A stretch of 64,000 nucleotides of DNA from Sesamum alatum (Eukaryota > Streptophyta > Magnoliopsida > Lamiales > Pedaliaceae): the NCBI GenBank assembly GCA_034509735.1, contig JACGWO010000006.1:10431001-10495000 (forward strand). Direction: 5' to 3'. Each line of letters starts with the position of its first letter. Position 1 is the first letter of the stretch. Positions 45,925 through 58,049 of the stretch are shown piece by piece. The notes under the pieces are model-generated. The model had not been told where the DNA came from and ran no database searches. It was given only the letters and a program-made list of their open reading frames with translations. The position numbers and the translations under genes were made by a program.

Positions 45925-48900
45925 ACTAGTCAAAGCTATCTTCGTCATTTTGATCATCGGATTCACCATTTGGCGAGCGGGATGTACCTACTCCGTGTTG
46001 TGCCATGGATAGATCAATGACTAATTGGATACCAGTTGGGTCATGAAGTTCGTTCTTTTGATTGTCTATATAAACATCTGGAGTAGACACGACTTCATCT
46101 ACCTGATAGATCCCGGTCCATCACGAGTCATCGATTACTCTTCGAGCCTTGATTTTGCAAACAGTTTTCCAGTCGGCTTTGGCTCTCTTCATGCTCGGGT
46201 AATCCGCGTAGTAGACTTGTACTTTTTGTTGCGTCAGTATAAACGATTCATTCTTTTGGTATAGCTTTTTGAAATCGACATCAACAATATGATAACGAGG
46301 GTGTATCTTTATGTCTCTTACCTGATCGACCCAACGAAAAGTGAACAATACAATGTGCATGTCCGGAATAAGTGGGTAATCTAACTGAATTATCTCTTCG
46401 AGTATTCAATAGAAGTCACTGCCCGTGTCTGTATATGATGAGCTTTTGACACAAACACCACAATTCATTGTTGACTTGCAGACATTGTGACGTGCAATAT
46501 GGAAATTGAAATCATTCATGAAGTGACACGGGAACGTCGTCACTTTTGCCCTCGGACCCCAATAATGCAACTTCAACAATTTTTTGTCCGTGTAGTTTAA
46601 TTCGGGTTTCACCTGCAATTCATATAGCAATTGAAATATAAAAATTGACCAGACCATCGTAATTTATAAGAAAGTGACACTTACACGATGCTTGAACCAA
46701 TCCTTGAATTTAGTTGCCGCTAGTTGATCAATTATTGGGTCCTCTGAATGGTGTTGCTCATACAGTTCATTCAAGAATGACCTGTATCAGAAACGGTCAT
46801 AGTTATAAATATACATGTTGAAACTGAAATGATCGAAAAAGTATATGATGTATCTAGAAAACTTACTCATAGTATGGCGCAACTACTTCACAATTACACA
46901 GCATGTACGTCTCGATTATGTAAAGTTCTTCACTGCTCAGCCACCTCTTTTTTGAGGCTCCACTTGCTCGGCCTGGGTGATTGAAAATGGACCGTACCAT
47001 TCGATCGTCATTGCTCGTGAGATCATTGTTAAGACCGAGTCTGCTTCGCTTGCAAAGAATGTGCAGTTGGAAATAGTGGAAAGAGAAAAGCCCGATTTCT
47101 TCGACAATGTATGTCTCTACAATTGACGCCTCGACGTATGCTTTGTTTTTCACCTTCTTCTTCAAATCGCAGAGGAATCCATTCATACGAATATTTATTA
47201 AAATACGGATGACAGAACATAATATATATAAAAAAAATAAATTTTCTAGTGTAGTTACCTCTCCAATGGGTACATCCGTCTGTATTGCACGCCCCCCTAC
47301 CCCCAACGCGCGCCTCATATGCCAGGTGAATAATTAGGTGTTGTATTGAGTCAAAAAAAAGGACGAAATATTTTCTCGAGATTGCACATGATTACGGTTA
47401 CACTGTCTTTCAATTATTGTACCTTGTTGACATCTAGCGTGGTTGAGCATAAGATCTGGAATAGAAGGCTCACCTTCGTCAAGGCCCCTCACACATGCTC
47501 ATGAAGCATTTCAAGGAAGGCAACTGGAATCAACCTCTGCATGAATACATGACAATCATGGCTCTTCATGCCGTGCATCCTTAACTCCTTCATGTCAACG
47601 CATCGGGACAAGTTAGATGCGCACCCATCAGGAAACCTAAGACAACGAATCCACTCATATATCCTCTTCTTCTGCTTCTTCATCAATGTATATACAACTT
47701 TGGGCATCACGTTCGGTCTCCTTTCATCCACCTCAAGCTCCAGCCAGTTACATATGATCTTTAGATCCTTCCGTACATTCAGATTGTCCTTCGTTTTGCC
47801 CTTTATGTCCATCACGGTATTGAATATATTTTCAAACACATTCTTCTCAATATTCATGTTGTATCATATGCGTCCCCCAGTATTCAAGCTCCCAAAAGAC
47901 GGTTTTCTTCATCCACTTATGCTCGATAACGTAGCCTTCTGGTTCGTTTAGTGGTTGTTCAACTGCAACACTAAACGTATTAGCATGTGTACGGATCTGC
48001 TCTCCAGTCAGCCTTGGACGTGCAATCTTCCTTTTCATTCGATTTTTACTTTCTTGTTCCTGCGGTACGAATGATCCGATGGGAGAAACTGTCTGTGGCA
48101 GTCAAAATAACATGCCTTCCTACTGTACTGCAAATAGAATGCCCATGTGTCCTCCATGCAAACTGAACACTCCATAACACTGGCGGTACTCTATCCGGAC
48201 GTCATCCTATAAGCGGGTAGGTTGTTCACGGTCCACATCAATGCGGCCCACATCATGAATGCCTGATTTGTCACATTTTCGTGCGTACATACACCCACAT
48301 GCCATAAATTTTGCAACTCCTCGATCAATGGCTCCAAGTAGACATGGATCAGACATTTGGGATTGGATGGGCCAGGGATCACCATCGTCAGGAACATATA
48401 CTCAGACTTCATGTACATTCCAGGTGGGGATTGTATGGTGTAAGTATCACGGACCAACATGAGTAAGTTTTACCATACTGTCCATACGGTGCAAACCCAT
48501 TCGTGCACAGTCCTAGTTTAACATTACGGGGCTCGGCTGCAAAATTGGGATATGTCTGGTCGAAATGCCTCCAAGCCTCTGCATCGGACAGATGACACAT
48601 AGATCCCTCCTTTGTCTGATGGTTGGCGTGCCACGTCATGTGCTCGGCAGTCGCTTCTAATGCATACAACCTCGACAGCCGAGGGGTAAGCAACAGGTAC
48701 CTAAGAATGGCATACGAGAACTTCTTGCGTCTAGGATTTCTCTCCCTGGTCGGCTTATACCTAGTGTCTCCACAAAACTTTCAATAGCCCATATCAATAT
48801 CGTCCTTCCAATACAGCATGGAGCTGTTTTTACACACATCAATCTTCTGAACTGGTAACCTAAGTCTCTTATCAATTTCTTCGTACTGTAGTAATCGGGG

Positions 48901-49614
48901 GGGAGGGGGAAGTGTGATTGTGGGGCATTGTATGATCAGCCCACCGGCACAGTTGATCATATGTTCGCTTGAAATACTCCCTTCGGCCTTGATATTCACC
49001 AAACTAGCAATTGACCCCAACTGAGATTAAGTGTAGCCGTTCCACAAGGTTGGTCGGCAACATGCACTATATAAAAAAACGGACTGACAACCCAGACACA
49101 TAATCACAGGGCCCCTCACCATAGTATGAACTAGACCCGACATCAAAAGGACAATACCTAGTACCATCATCAGGCACACCCTCCTGGTTATAAGAAGACC
49201 AGAAAGACAGTCAGGCGGCATCGAAAACTTTCCTATGCGCCTAATCCATCTGCGCCGCATCACCACAATGAAAACTACCCTCCTCCTCAACGGCTGGCAT
49301 TTGCTGCTGCTGAACAGGGGGCGCGGTCAATGCATCAAAGTATTCATGCACCCTCTCCTGACCATGCGAAGTCCAATTATAAAACTCCAGCATAAACCCT
49401 TTCATACATAACTCCGGCATAAACCCTTTCATCCAGTGTTTTGAACCTTTTTTTTTTTTGCACGTTCGACACAAATACTTAATCTTCTCCCTGTCCATAT
49501 ATGCACGCTGAGACTTGACCCATTCTAGAAATGCAGTAACACCATCCTCAAACTCCTGCGTCACACCCAGCAGGTCTCGATCGTACATCCATGTCCTCGA
49601 CTGTCTTAACATGA
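45925..49614 (-). pseudogene. CACTA-3 TNP2-type transposase with DUF4218-like and DUF4216 parts
   Basis: Minus strand from the ATG near 49612. It has DLLGVTQEFEDGVTAFLEWV, a zinc-ribbon-like block, and YNWTSHGQERVHEYF. The TNP2 region includes CTNGFAPYGQYGKTYSC, YMFLTMVIPGPSNPKCLIHV, LEPLIEELQNLWHVGV and SEPEGYVIEHKW. Then come IEKNVFENIFNTVMDIKGKT and MHGMKSHDCHVFMQRLIPVA, a DUF4218-like stretch (FHYFQLHILCKRSR, RWLSSEELYIIETYML), and DUF4216 (HPRYHIVDVDFKKLYQKNES, VQVYYADYPSMKR). Several frameshifts and stops and one intron-like break near 47340-47470 occur. It contains the roughly 1.4 kb that is missing from CACTA-1. Ancestral function: CACTA transposase. Confidence 0.75.
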
Positions 49615-49809
49615 TTAATCCTACACATGAAATTCACAACAGTAATTAGATAAGTAGAACAAATTGAATATATACAACCATTAATTAACTGCGTGCATTT
49701 TAATCGAGCAGAAAGGGTTTCAAGTTGTTACATGAATAAAACAGCCTCAAAGATTAATGCAAATTTAGCAGAGACTGTTCATACTTTCGATTTTACGTAT
49801 AAAAATGCA

Positions 49810-49882
49810 AGAGAGAGAGAGTGAGACGAAATAAAATGAGAGAGAGTGAGAAGAAAGAAAAATGAAGGGGACATATATATAA
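49810..49882 (-). promoter_or_regulatory. TNP2 promoter of CACTA-3
   Basis: On the minus strand TATATATGTCCCCTTCATTT is followed by CT-rich sequence (CTCTCTCTC at about 49810-49823), mirroring the CACTA-2 promoter at 34154. Confidence 0.6.
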
Positions 49883-50548
49883 GAAATATTGGAATGGGCA
49901 TTGAATATTATTTGAAACTCCAAAACTACCCGTTGATTTAGCATTAGGAACAGGGTCAGGCGCGGGAATAGGAACATAAATATATTCATTAAAATATAGC
50001 TGTTGTAGTGTATTTGGAATGATAATCAGAATAAAAAATCTGTTATGTACAATGACCATTCCTAATAGTAACACATTTTTGGGGACACTCCTTGCAATTC
50101 TAACTCAGTTTTGATAGGTACCATAATTAGGAACGGTCATTGCATTACAATATTTTTATTAGGCGAAAAAACGGTCTCATTTAGCACTACACTTTGGAAC
50201 GGTCATCCCAACGTTACAATTGATACCAGTATTGAGGACGGGAGTAGGAACGGTATGCATTTTACATCAACTTATCATTCCAAGAGGCATATATGTGTTC
50301 CAAATAGAAGTACAAATTATTTTTATTCCTTATTTGAAATGATTTTAGGACTACACTTGAGAACACATTATTTGGCACAGTATGAGGAACGGTCATGCCG
50401 TTTCAACACATTAGGATTCTGCACAACACGAATGTGACGTCAGCAATGGGTTACCGTTCCACAATAGTTCCTAAGACCGCTCCAATTTTGATCGAATTTT
50501 GGAACGGTCATAATAATCCGTGCCAATTCCCGCATTTTTTTTGTAGTG

Positions 50549-50895
50549 TGTGTTTGTTGGACATAAACAAATCTCATGAGTGCTAAAGGTAATTTCTCAA
50601 ACTACAGAGAATTTATGTGTAATTTTACACCAAACCTCAAGTGAGGACAATATAATTATCCCTAGTTCTTATTTAACCACAATATAATTTTAGAAAATTT
50701 AATAGGGAAAACTTGTGTTTAAGTTATTATTTTATACAGTATATTAATAACATAAAGATAGTGATTCTATGATTATTGTTACTGATTTTGCATGGAACAT
50801 GTCATTAAAATTTATTTATAATCCCCCCTTTATATATAAATTTCTTATATATATATAGCTATTAATACTAATAAAATTTATATAATTTTTGAATT
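50549..50895. other. AT-rich spacer
   Basis: No resumption of Helitron coding sequence could be recognised after the CACTA-3 end. No other feature was seen. Confidence 0.35.
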
Positions 50896-51755
50896 AAAGG
50901 GCAATTCTTGCCCGCTAACTATGCTCCATTTCTATTTTAATCCTTTATCTTTCTAATGTTCCAAAATGGTCTTGTAACTTTTTAATTTACTCAACTTTGG
51001 CTCTCCTTTCGCCTGATTTTCTCTAGTTGCCAAAAAATAGCACGGGAATCTGATGTGGTATTTTAAATTGGGAGAAGGGTTATTGGCTAATTATTCAAGA
51101 CATGGCTTAGTGACCACATGACATTAACTTATTCAAGACACGGCATTAGTGGCCACATGACATTAACTTATATTATTTACTAAAATTACTATTATTTGTA
51201 TTCAAATAAAATTTAATAGTTTTTTTTATTATTTATGCATTTTTGAATTAAATTGTTCTTAATTCATTTTTAAAAAAATTAAAAATAATTCTTTTCCTCT
51301 TTCAATTTAAAATAATAATATAAAATATATTAATTACAAAGATGAAATACAAAAAAATATATCAATTTTATTAATTATATTATTTAATATAAATAATATT
51401 TATCACTACATGAATTTAAAATAAAAACTATTTTTTATGAATTTAGATTTTAAGAAATTTAAAATAATTTTTTTACTTTATTTTTAAGAAAATAAAAATT
51501 TATATATATACACAATTACATATATATTATATATACATGGTGGCGGCAACGGCCAACCACCACCTTAGTGGCGACGACGACAGTCACCGCCAACCTCTGG
51601 GCGACACCGACTTTCGCCTAAAGAAAAGAGGGCGTCATTAAAAAAAAAAAAAAAAAGAGGGCATCATCGTCACGTAGGTTGGGCGACGCCGACGCCCTTG
51701 CTTTTCTGGGCAACTGAAAAGCCTAAACTCTAAACCCTAAACCCTAGACCCTAAA

Positions 51756-51787
<32 letters not shown>

Positions 51788-52395
51788 GGCGACTATGGCC
51801 AACCACCACCTTAGTGGTGACAGCGACAGCCGCCGCCAACATCTGGGCAATGACTGTTGCCCAAAGAAGAAAGGGGCATTATCGTTCCCAGGTTGGTCGA
51901 CACCGAAGCCTTTGCTTTTTTTGGGTGACACTCATTTTCTGGGTGACCAGTCACATCGCCACTGAGGCGGCGGTTGATCGTTGCTGCCAATATATATTTT
52001 ATATGTGATATATATAATTATGTGTATATATAATTATGTATATATATAAAATAAATATTGATTTTTAAATCATAAAATATATTAACGTAATTTTTCTCCC
52101 CCAAATCCATGTCATCTTGACGACGTGGCTACTAATGCCACATCACATTTTTTCTTTTTTCAGTTAAAGCCATCTAATTGCCATGTTATATAATTAGCCA
52201 ATAAAATTAGTTCTCCTAATTTGAAATGCCACGTCAGATCAGCTAATATTTTCTAGCAACTGTGGACAAAATACAGCAATTAGTATCCTGGAATCGAGAA
52301 ATTTCAAAAGTTAGAGGACCTTTTTGAAAGTCTAGGAAGGTAAAGGATTAAAATGGAATTTAGTTATAGTTAGTAGACAAAAATTGCCTTTAATC
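50896..52395. mobile_element. 1.5 kb fold-back element (MULE-like) with internal duplication
   Basis: Left end AAAGGGCAATTCTTGCCCGC followed by TAACTATG pairs with the right end (inward AAAGGCAATTTTTGTCTACTAACTATA). The inner arms pair through AATCCTTTATCTTTC and GGAAGGTAAAGGATT and the phrase GCCACATGACATT. The middle holds two copies of a GC-rich unit GGCCAACCACCACCTTAGTGG at about 51551 and 51794. No clear target duplication is visible. Confidence 0.6.
51723..51757. repeat. Interstitial telomere-like repeat
   Basis: CTAAACTCTAAACCCTAAACCCTAGACCCTAAAC is about five variant units of the plant telomere repeat CCCTAAA, between the two GC-rich copies of the fold-back element and directly before an (AT)n run. 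Confidence 0.7.
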
Positions 52396-52639
52396 CAAAG
52401 AAAACACCAAGAAATGATATATATAATATGTATTTTAGATTTTTTTAATTTAATTATTTAAACCATTAAAATCAATTTCATATTTAATTACTATACATAA
52501 AATGATATATACCAACCTTCAGAATTAGGTTTTCATTTTAACTTATAATTAGATTTATTTTAGTGTGAACTTTAGCATGCATAAAATGTCTCCAAATGTT
52601 AAACTTGCTTTTGACTTCTCATTTAAATACCGTTTATAT

Positions 52640-53063
52640 AAGAGCACTGATATTTTCTTAATAGTAAAGATTATTTTTATTACTGATGATGTTAAAAATT
52701 TTGTCTCAACTTTTTTATTTTGACACTAAATTTTTCTCTTAGTAATTAGTAATAATTTAAGTATTGTCACTATTTCGATTAGTTCTAGTGACAAGTATTT
52801 TCACCACAAATAATATATACTCTCTAGTCACAACTTATTATTGATACTATAAAATTTTCTTAACAATTAGTAATAATTTAAATATTGTCACTATTACGAA
52901 GGACAGCAGACTTTTTGTGGCAAAAGTTAGCGACAATAATCTAAGTTGTCACAATGTTATACAATTCCAACATTTAGTGACACACAAATATTGTTACTAT
53001 AACATTGCTTTTAGTGGTGAATTTATCATTGTCATTAAAAAAATTATCATTTTTTTCTTAGTG
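52640..53063. mobile_element. Terminal piece of another CACTA-type element
   Basis: It ends TTTTTTTCTTAGTG at 53063 (inward CACTAAGAAAAAAATGAT), with reiterated GTCACTA/TAGTGACA units before it. A direct repeat ATTAGTAATAATTTAA.TATTGTCACTATT occurs at about 52744 and 52870. A weak partner CACTGATATTTTCTTAATAG lies at 52646, but the flanking triplets differ. Confidence 0.5.
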
Positions 53064-53973
53064 TGCTAGGAATCCTTTTTTTCTTGAGAGAGTTGGCCGG
53101 GATTAAGGGTTAATCGTCTACTATCATAGGAATTTACATTGTTGGGCATCTAAGGTATGGATATCATCAAAAGAGTAACACTTGGGATTCTGTGAATACT
53201 GAGACGACTTGTTCGTGGTGCGGTAACTCTTTGAAGCATTTCAATTCAGCTATAACGACCAGAGTGCGAAAACATTTTGTGGCTTGCGCATGATCCGTTA
53301 TCATTTCGGCAAATATACTTGTTATTCATGATTTAATTAGAATTAAAATTTTAAATTTCCATTGCATCACCTAGCCCAATACAAATCCAACAACTACTTG
53401 TTTAGTCTTTGTTAAATGAACATTAGTCTAATATGGAAATCTTGTTCTTTGATAGCCAGCTCTATATGTAAACTTCACAAAATCCAGGTTCTAGTTTTAA
53501 TCCTCCAACTCTTTGGTTCGGATCCATACTAATAATTCGACCTTGTGTACAACTTCTCCTAGAGTTTTGAAATTCATCTAATCAACTCATGCCGTTTAGA
53601 TACAGTTCATTCAGTCAATCTGCATAATAGAATCACAGAAAATGAAAATAGAAAGAGTCAATCATTAATATATAGTTAAAGATGTAGCATTTATATCAAC
53701 GTTGAACTTCATATTTTTGCCGTCGAGCTTTTTCTTCCTCTTCATTAATGTTTTATGCAACCACCAACACTCAAAAGAGATATAAAAAAGATGAAAAATA
53801 GAAATATAATTATAAAAATAATTACTTGTAAAAATTGTGTGGGTGATGAAGGTTGAAATGAATAAGATTGCAGTTGGGCGCACATCCCTTACATAGTCGA
53901 GGTATTATCCTGCATAGTGATGTCCTACAAATAGAATTACTGAAAGAAGTAAGAATAGAATTAGCATTGATTG
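53064..53973. other. Intergenic DNA, no gene recognised
   Basis: No domain-bearing frame or structured repeat seen. Confidence 0.35.
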
Positions 53974-54760
53974 AAACATAGAATCTGATTGCCCCCTAAA
54001 TATCCATCTTATAAGCCCAAGAGCAAGAAGTGGACTCTCGAGCAGAATAGCTCAGAAGTCGAGCTCATTTGGCCCAAAACAGTAAGAATTTCATTCATAG
54101 GGCCCCTTCTGGAATCAAACCTGGCAGGCCCATGGAAAAACCTCATACAGCAAGCCTGGTCATCATACAACAGGAATTCCACAACGTACAGGTGGCTGAC
54201 ACATGGGGATACGTCATATTAAAAGATCTCATCCAAATTCCTAAAGAGCTGGCCGGAATCTGGATTTTCTTCAACAGGTAACCACTTCATGGAAAAGGTG
54301 GCAGACCTGGCAAGAGCCGTTCACACGGTCATATCTCTTTCAATTCTTATCTGATTCTCTCGCGGTTTGTTGGAAAATATAGCTGACTCTTCAGGCTTTC
54401 CAACGAAGTATGGCTCTCAATAAGTTTCCTCAAAATCAGATATACACCCCCTATAAAATGATTAACTGTGCAGTCATTTTTTAAGTAACTCATTCTTCAC
54501 TTTACAACTTCACTATCACACGAATTCTCTCTGCTTTTTAGTTGTTTTCAGCTTCTTCACACACGATCTATGATTACACAATAGTATTTTATCATTATTC
54601 TCATTTATTTCAAGTTTTCCCATTTTATTTTATCAGTAAGAACATTACCAACTTAGGCATCGGAGTGCTAACCCCTCATTGCATGTTAGTCCCTCCTCAA
54701 TCGTGGGATTTTCGTGAAGGTCCCTCGACTTTTGCGGTGCTGCTGAATTTCAGTATGCAT
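53974..54760 (+). repeat. Probable 5' LTR of a plus-strand Ty3/gypsy element
   Basis: It ends TATGCA just before a primer-binding-like TGGCTGCGTCTGTGGGAA (54764-54781). A TATA motif CCTATAAAATG lies at about 54450-54460, as in plant gypsy LTRs. The left border (TGATTGCCCCC) is a guess because the matching 3' LTR is absent. Confidence 0.45.
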
Positions 54761-54763
54761 AAT

Positions 54764-54782
54764 TGGCTGCGTCTGTGGGAAC
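54764..54782 (+). other. Primer-binding site of the plus-strand gypsy element
   Basis: TGGCTGCGTCTGTGGGAAC differs by one base over 18 from the TGGCGCCGTCTGTGGGAA site common in plant Ty3/gypsy elements. It stands four bases after the presumed LTR end and 22 bases before the gag ATG. Confidence 0.55.
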
Positions 54783-55735
54783 ACTTGAGCTTTGATGTGA
54801 GAAATGACTGATTCAGATAACACCAGATCTTTTTCGGGAGATGCTTCCCTCCCTGCCGTAGTAGGATCCGCCATCCTATCTCCAGATCATATTAGGGAAG
54901 TCTCCAATGTCCCTGCTCCATCTGGCAAACCAGCTCCATCTGGTAGCCTCTCGGCTCCGGTCGCTAACTTCTCTGCTCCGGCTGGTGCTTTCCTTGCTCC
55001 TGCTGGTGTCTTCTTTACTTCAATTGGTGCTTTGCCTGCTTCAGCTGGTGTTTTCCTTGCTCCTGCTGGATGCCTTCCCCGCGCCAGTCAGTGATGTCCC
55101 AGCCCCTGTGACTAATCCAACAGGCGCTCCTGCTATGGTGGATCTGGCCCTCTATGAGCATCTTCGCCAATTTATAATGGAGACCATTCGTTCAACTTTT
55201 CGTGGCTGCCAAGCTAGCGGGGTAGGACCGTCTTGTTAGTTTCGTATAAGCCCCGAGACGTTAAACGCAGCGAAAATTAAAAGTTTAATTACAAAAATAT
55301 TATAATTAGCGATCAAATCGCCCGTCTCATTGCTATAATGATGTGGATCTCATGCATAAAAGAATGTCAATTGTACAGTTAAGAGAAAAAAACATTTTAT
55401 TACTCCGGTTGATGTTGACGACTTGAATGTCTCAAGAACGGTTTTTTTACCTTAAAAACGGTGGAACGTTACGTCGATTGTCCACGGTAGGAACACAAGT
55501 GTCTTCCCTCTAAAGTTAGTCCACACCACCTATGACGGAATCTCCTTTAACCTTATGCTAGTAGGCGTTAGAGGTTACGGTAGATCAACAATTGATCAAC
55601 GGAGAAGACAACAGAACTTGTTTCTCTTTTGGAGAAGGGACGAGAGCAAGAGAGCAATAGAGCAAGAAGTAAGAATGCAAAAAGGTTGTCTTGAATGGCA
55701 ACCAAGGTCTCTATTTATAGACCTTGCATTGAAGA

Positions 55736-56632
55736 AGTCAAGTTCAACTTGTCTTCTTCTTCTTTCAAAGAGGAAGACAAGTTTGATTCTTCTTCTTACA
55801 AAATGACAAACTTGTTTTGTCATATTAAGAAGAGAAGTTCAACTTTGCTTCTTCATCTAATGAAGACAAATCCAACTTTGTTTCTTCGTCTTTCAAGAAG
55901 ACAAATCCAACTTTGCTTTTTCGTCTTTCAAGAAGACAAATCCAACTTTGCTTCTTTATTTTTGGGGTTAATTACACTTACACCCCCTCTGAGAATGTAT
56001 AATTACACTTTTCCCCAAAAAATTTTTGAAATTACACTTACACCCCCTCCGAAAATTCTCTGTTTACACCTGACCCCATCCATTAGAGTTTGGACGAATA
56101 ATGTTCACGTCAACAAAAATAATTACACAAATTTTCAATTTTTCCCATCATTTAACATTCTCATGTATATTTTTGTACTTATAAGAGGATAAGTGTAACG
56201 TATATGTAAGGAGTGAGGCCAATATTATTATATTTTTTCCTTATAAGTATAAAATTATTGCACGAGAATGTTAAAGGAGAGGTAAAATTGAAAATTTATG
56301 TAATTATTTTTGTTGAAATGAACATTTTCCGCCCAAACTTTAACGAATGGAGGTCAGGTGTAAACAAAAAATTTTTAGAGGGGGTGTAAATGTAATTTCA
56401 AAACTTCTTTGGGGGAAAGTGTAATTATGCATTTTTAGAGGGGGTCTAAATATAATTAACCCTTGTTTTTAAGAAGACAAATCGAACTTTGCTTCTTCGT
56501 CTTTCAAGAAGACAAATCCAACTTTGCTTCTTCTTTTTTAAGAAGACAAATCGAACTTTGCTTCTTCAAGAAAACAATTCCAACTTTGCTTCTTCATAAG
56601 AAGATAAATTGAACTTTGCTTCTTCATCTTCT
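55736..56632. repeat. Imperfect tandem array AAGACAAATCCAACTTTGCTTCTTC
   Basis: About ten units of roughly 28-40 bp (AGAAGACAAATCCAACTTTG plus a CTTCTTCGTCTTTC linker) lie at 55736-55962 and 56468-56632. The array is interrupted by the MITE at 55964-56462. Confidence 0.75.
55964..56462. mobile_element. MITE nested in the solo LTR
   Basis: Ends GGGTTAATTACACTTACACC and, inward from the right, GGGTTAATTATATTTAGACC. Inner arms pair through ACCCCCTC and GAGGGGGT and through GTAATTTCA/TGAAATTAC. The 9-mers TTATTTTTG and TTGTTTTTA flank it (7 of 9 match), compatible with an old Mutator-type duplication but in T-rich sequence. Confidence 0.7.
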
Positions 56633-58049
56633 CCATAATTAATCCAATTAATTATTTCCAAAAATTCCATCATGGATTTGTGTGTGACCTTTTAGGTTCA
56701 CCACTCAGCTAGACTTTGGCTTGTATCACATATACAATTTAATTAGCAACTTACTTGCATTAGATTAATTAGATCTTATCATAATTAATCACCCTCAATT
56801 AACTCCTTAATTGGAAGGTACCCATCACCATGGGTGGCCATCTAGCAATGGTCCATGGCACTAGAGAATAGGTGAATTTATTGCGTGAATCTGTGAGCTA
56901 CGCGTACTATGCAGATTTGGTCCCTCTGTTATTAACCTCCCGATCAAAGTTTAGGGCATGGAATTAGTTACCGGTTCCCATTATCGACTTTGATGTCTAT
57001 GTATCAACTCTTCAAGTTATGCTTCCAATTTATCTATACAGGAAAAACCCTTTTTCCTATTTGATCAACAGCCATGGCCATGGGCTTCGAGGAATGCATA
57101 ATGTAGAGAACATAGGAGGTTCGTTATCATCTCATGATAAGTAGCAGATCCTATCTTGGAACTCACCAACCTCCATGCATGCTTCAACTATGTCTGAAAC
57201 ATGATCGTATAATGATCCAGGATGAAACCTGAGACCACATTGGACATGATCAAGTCATAGCCGTCCTATGCACAAGGTTACTGCGGAACCTCAAGTCTAA
57301 GGACTAGTTAGTGCACTATCGTAGCCTAGGAGTTCTAGCCATACCAATCATTCCATATAGGGCTTCCATATGACAACTCCTGCGAGTTAATTCAGTGAAC
57401 TTGATAACTCTTTATCAAGCACCCACTAAAGTGCGCAGGCGTCGTATGTCTCTGTCTATGAAACTCGACATTCATCATATGAACGCATCACTTAGTGCAA
57501 GTCTTTAAGAAATGGTCGATGCCCTGTCTCGACCGATTCATTGACTTGGAATATTTAAGATCAAACCATAGAGGTTGGCTTCATGATCGCCATCATATGC
57601 GCGAGCCAACCCCGTAGCATAATTGATCTAAGGGCTTCAACCAAATGCTCATACAAATATAAATGTTTAAAGCATATGATGAAGATGACCAAAGAATATT
57701 TCTTAAATTAACATATTATTGAAAAATATCGTATAGAATAGTTTACAAAGAGCCAATCAATTGGCTTGACGATCACTTATTCTAACACGTCTTCCCAGCG
57801 AGAGCGTGGAGGAACGCCTAAAATCCAGCCAATGGATGAGCAAGTCCTAGCTGGACAGCAGCCGACGGGGTCCCTACCTACTAGTTCTGCGAACAAGGAA
57901 GCAGTCCTTTTTTAGCCGCCTGAAATTTGGCAAACCTTGAGGAAGGAGATGGGTGAGCTTCGCCCACACCCAAGGACGCCCTGTCAGTAGATCGCAGTAT
58001 TCCTTTCAGCGAAGACATCATGACAGAAATGTAGCGCCTTTTTTTTAAT

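Larger units (their letters stand above)
44985..50548 (-). mobile_element. CACTA-3, left half missing, with the most complete TNP2 gene
   Basis: The right terminus ends TTTTTTTTGTAGTG at 50548 (inward CACTACAAAAAAAATGCGGG). GGAACGGT/CCGTTCC repeats fill 49900-50530 and a weaker set lies at 45355-45770. The gene is on the minus strand. The left boundary is not a clean CACTA end: the spacer shared with CACTA-1 starts at about 45024 and the Helitron frame ends at about 44983. The second gene is absent, so the left side is probably deleted. Confidence 0.65.
55234..57787. mobile_element. 2.55 kb solo LTR
   Basis: Ends TGTTAGTTTCG and ...TTATTCTAACA are inverted (TGTTAG/CTAACA). CGTCT is duplicated exactly on both sides (55229-55233 and 57788-57792). 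No internal domain or second LTR is present, so it is a solo LTR from recombination. It carries a tandem array and a nested MITE; without the MITE it is about 2.05 kb. Text such as TGTGTGACCTTTTAGGTTCA is of a type seen in long plant LTRs. Confidence 0.85.
54804..58036 (+). pseudogene. Ty3/gypsy gag, split by a solo LTR and truncated
   Basis: The frame starts at the ATG at 54804 (MTDSDNTRSFSGD) and runs through repeated APAG/APSG-type segments (54915-55070), with a frameshift near 55070. It is cut at 55233 by the solo LTR and resumes at 57793. The end includes PPEIW... and SIPFSEDIM, the pattern that precedes the conserved gag core of this group, then stops at about 58033 where reverse-oriented sequence of another element begins. 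Protease and pol are absent. Gag normally forms the particle that packages the element RNA. Confidence 0.5.

Noticed and set aside
54907..55239. Leucine-rich 110-codon ORF
   Set aside because: It is the shifted reading of the APAG-type repeats of the gag frame that starts at 54804.
55695..56192. 165-codon ORF
   Set aside because: It runs through a tandem array and into a MITE inside a solo LTR; no conserved protein features.
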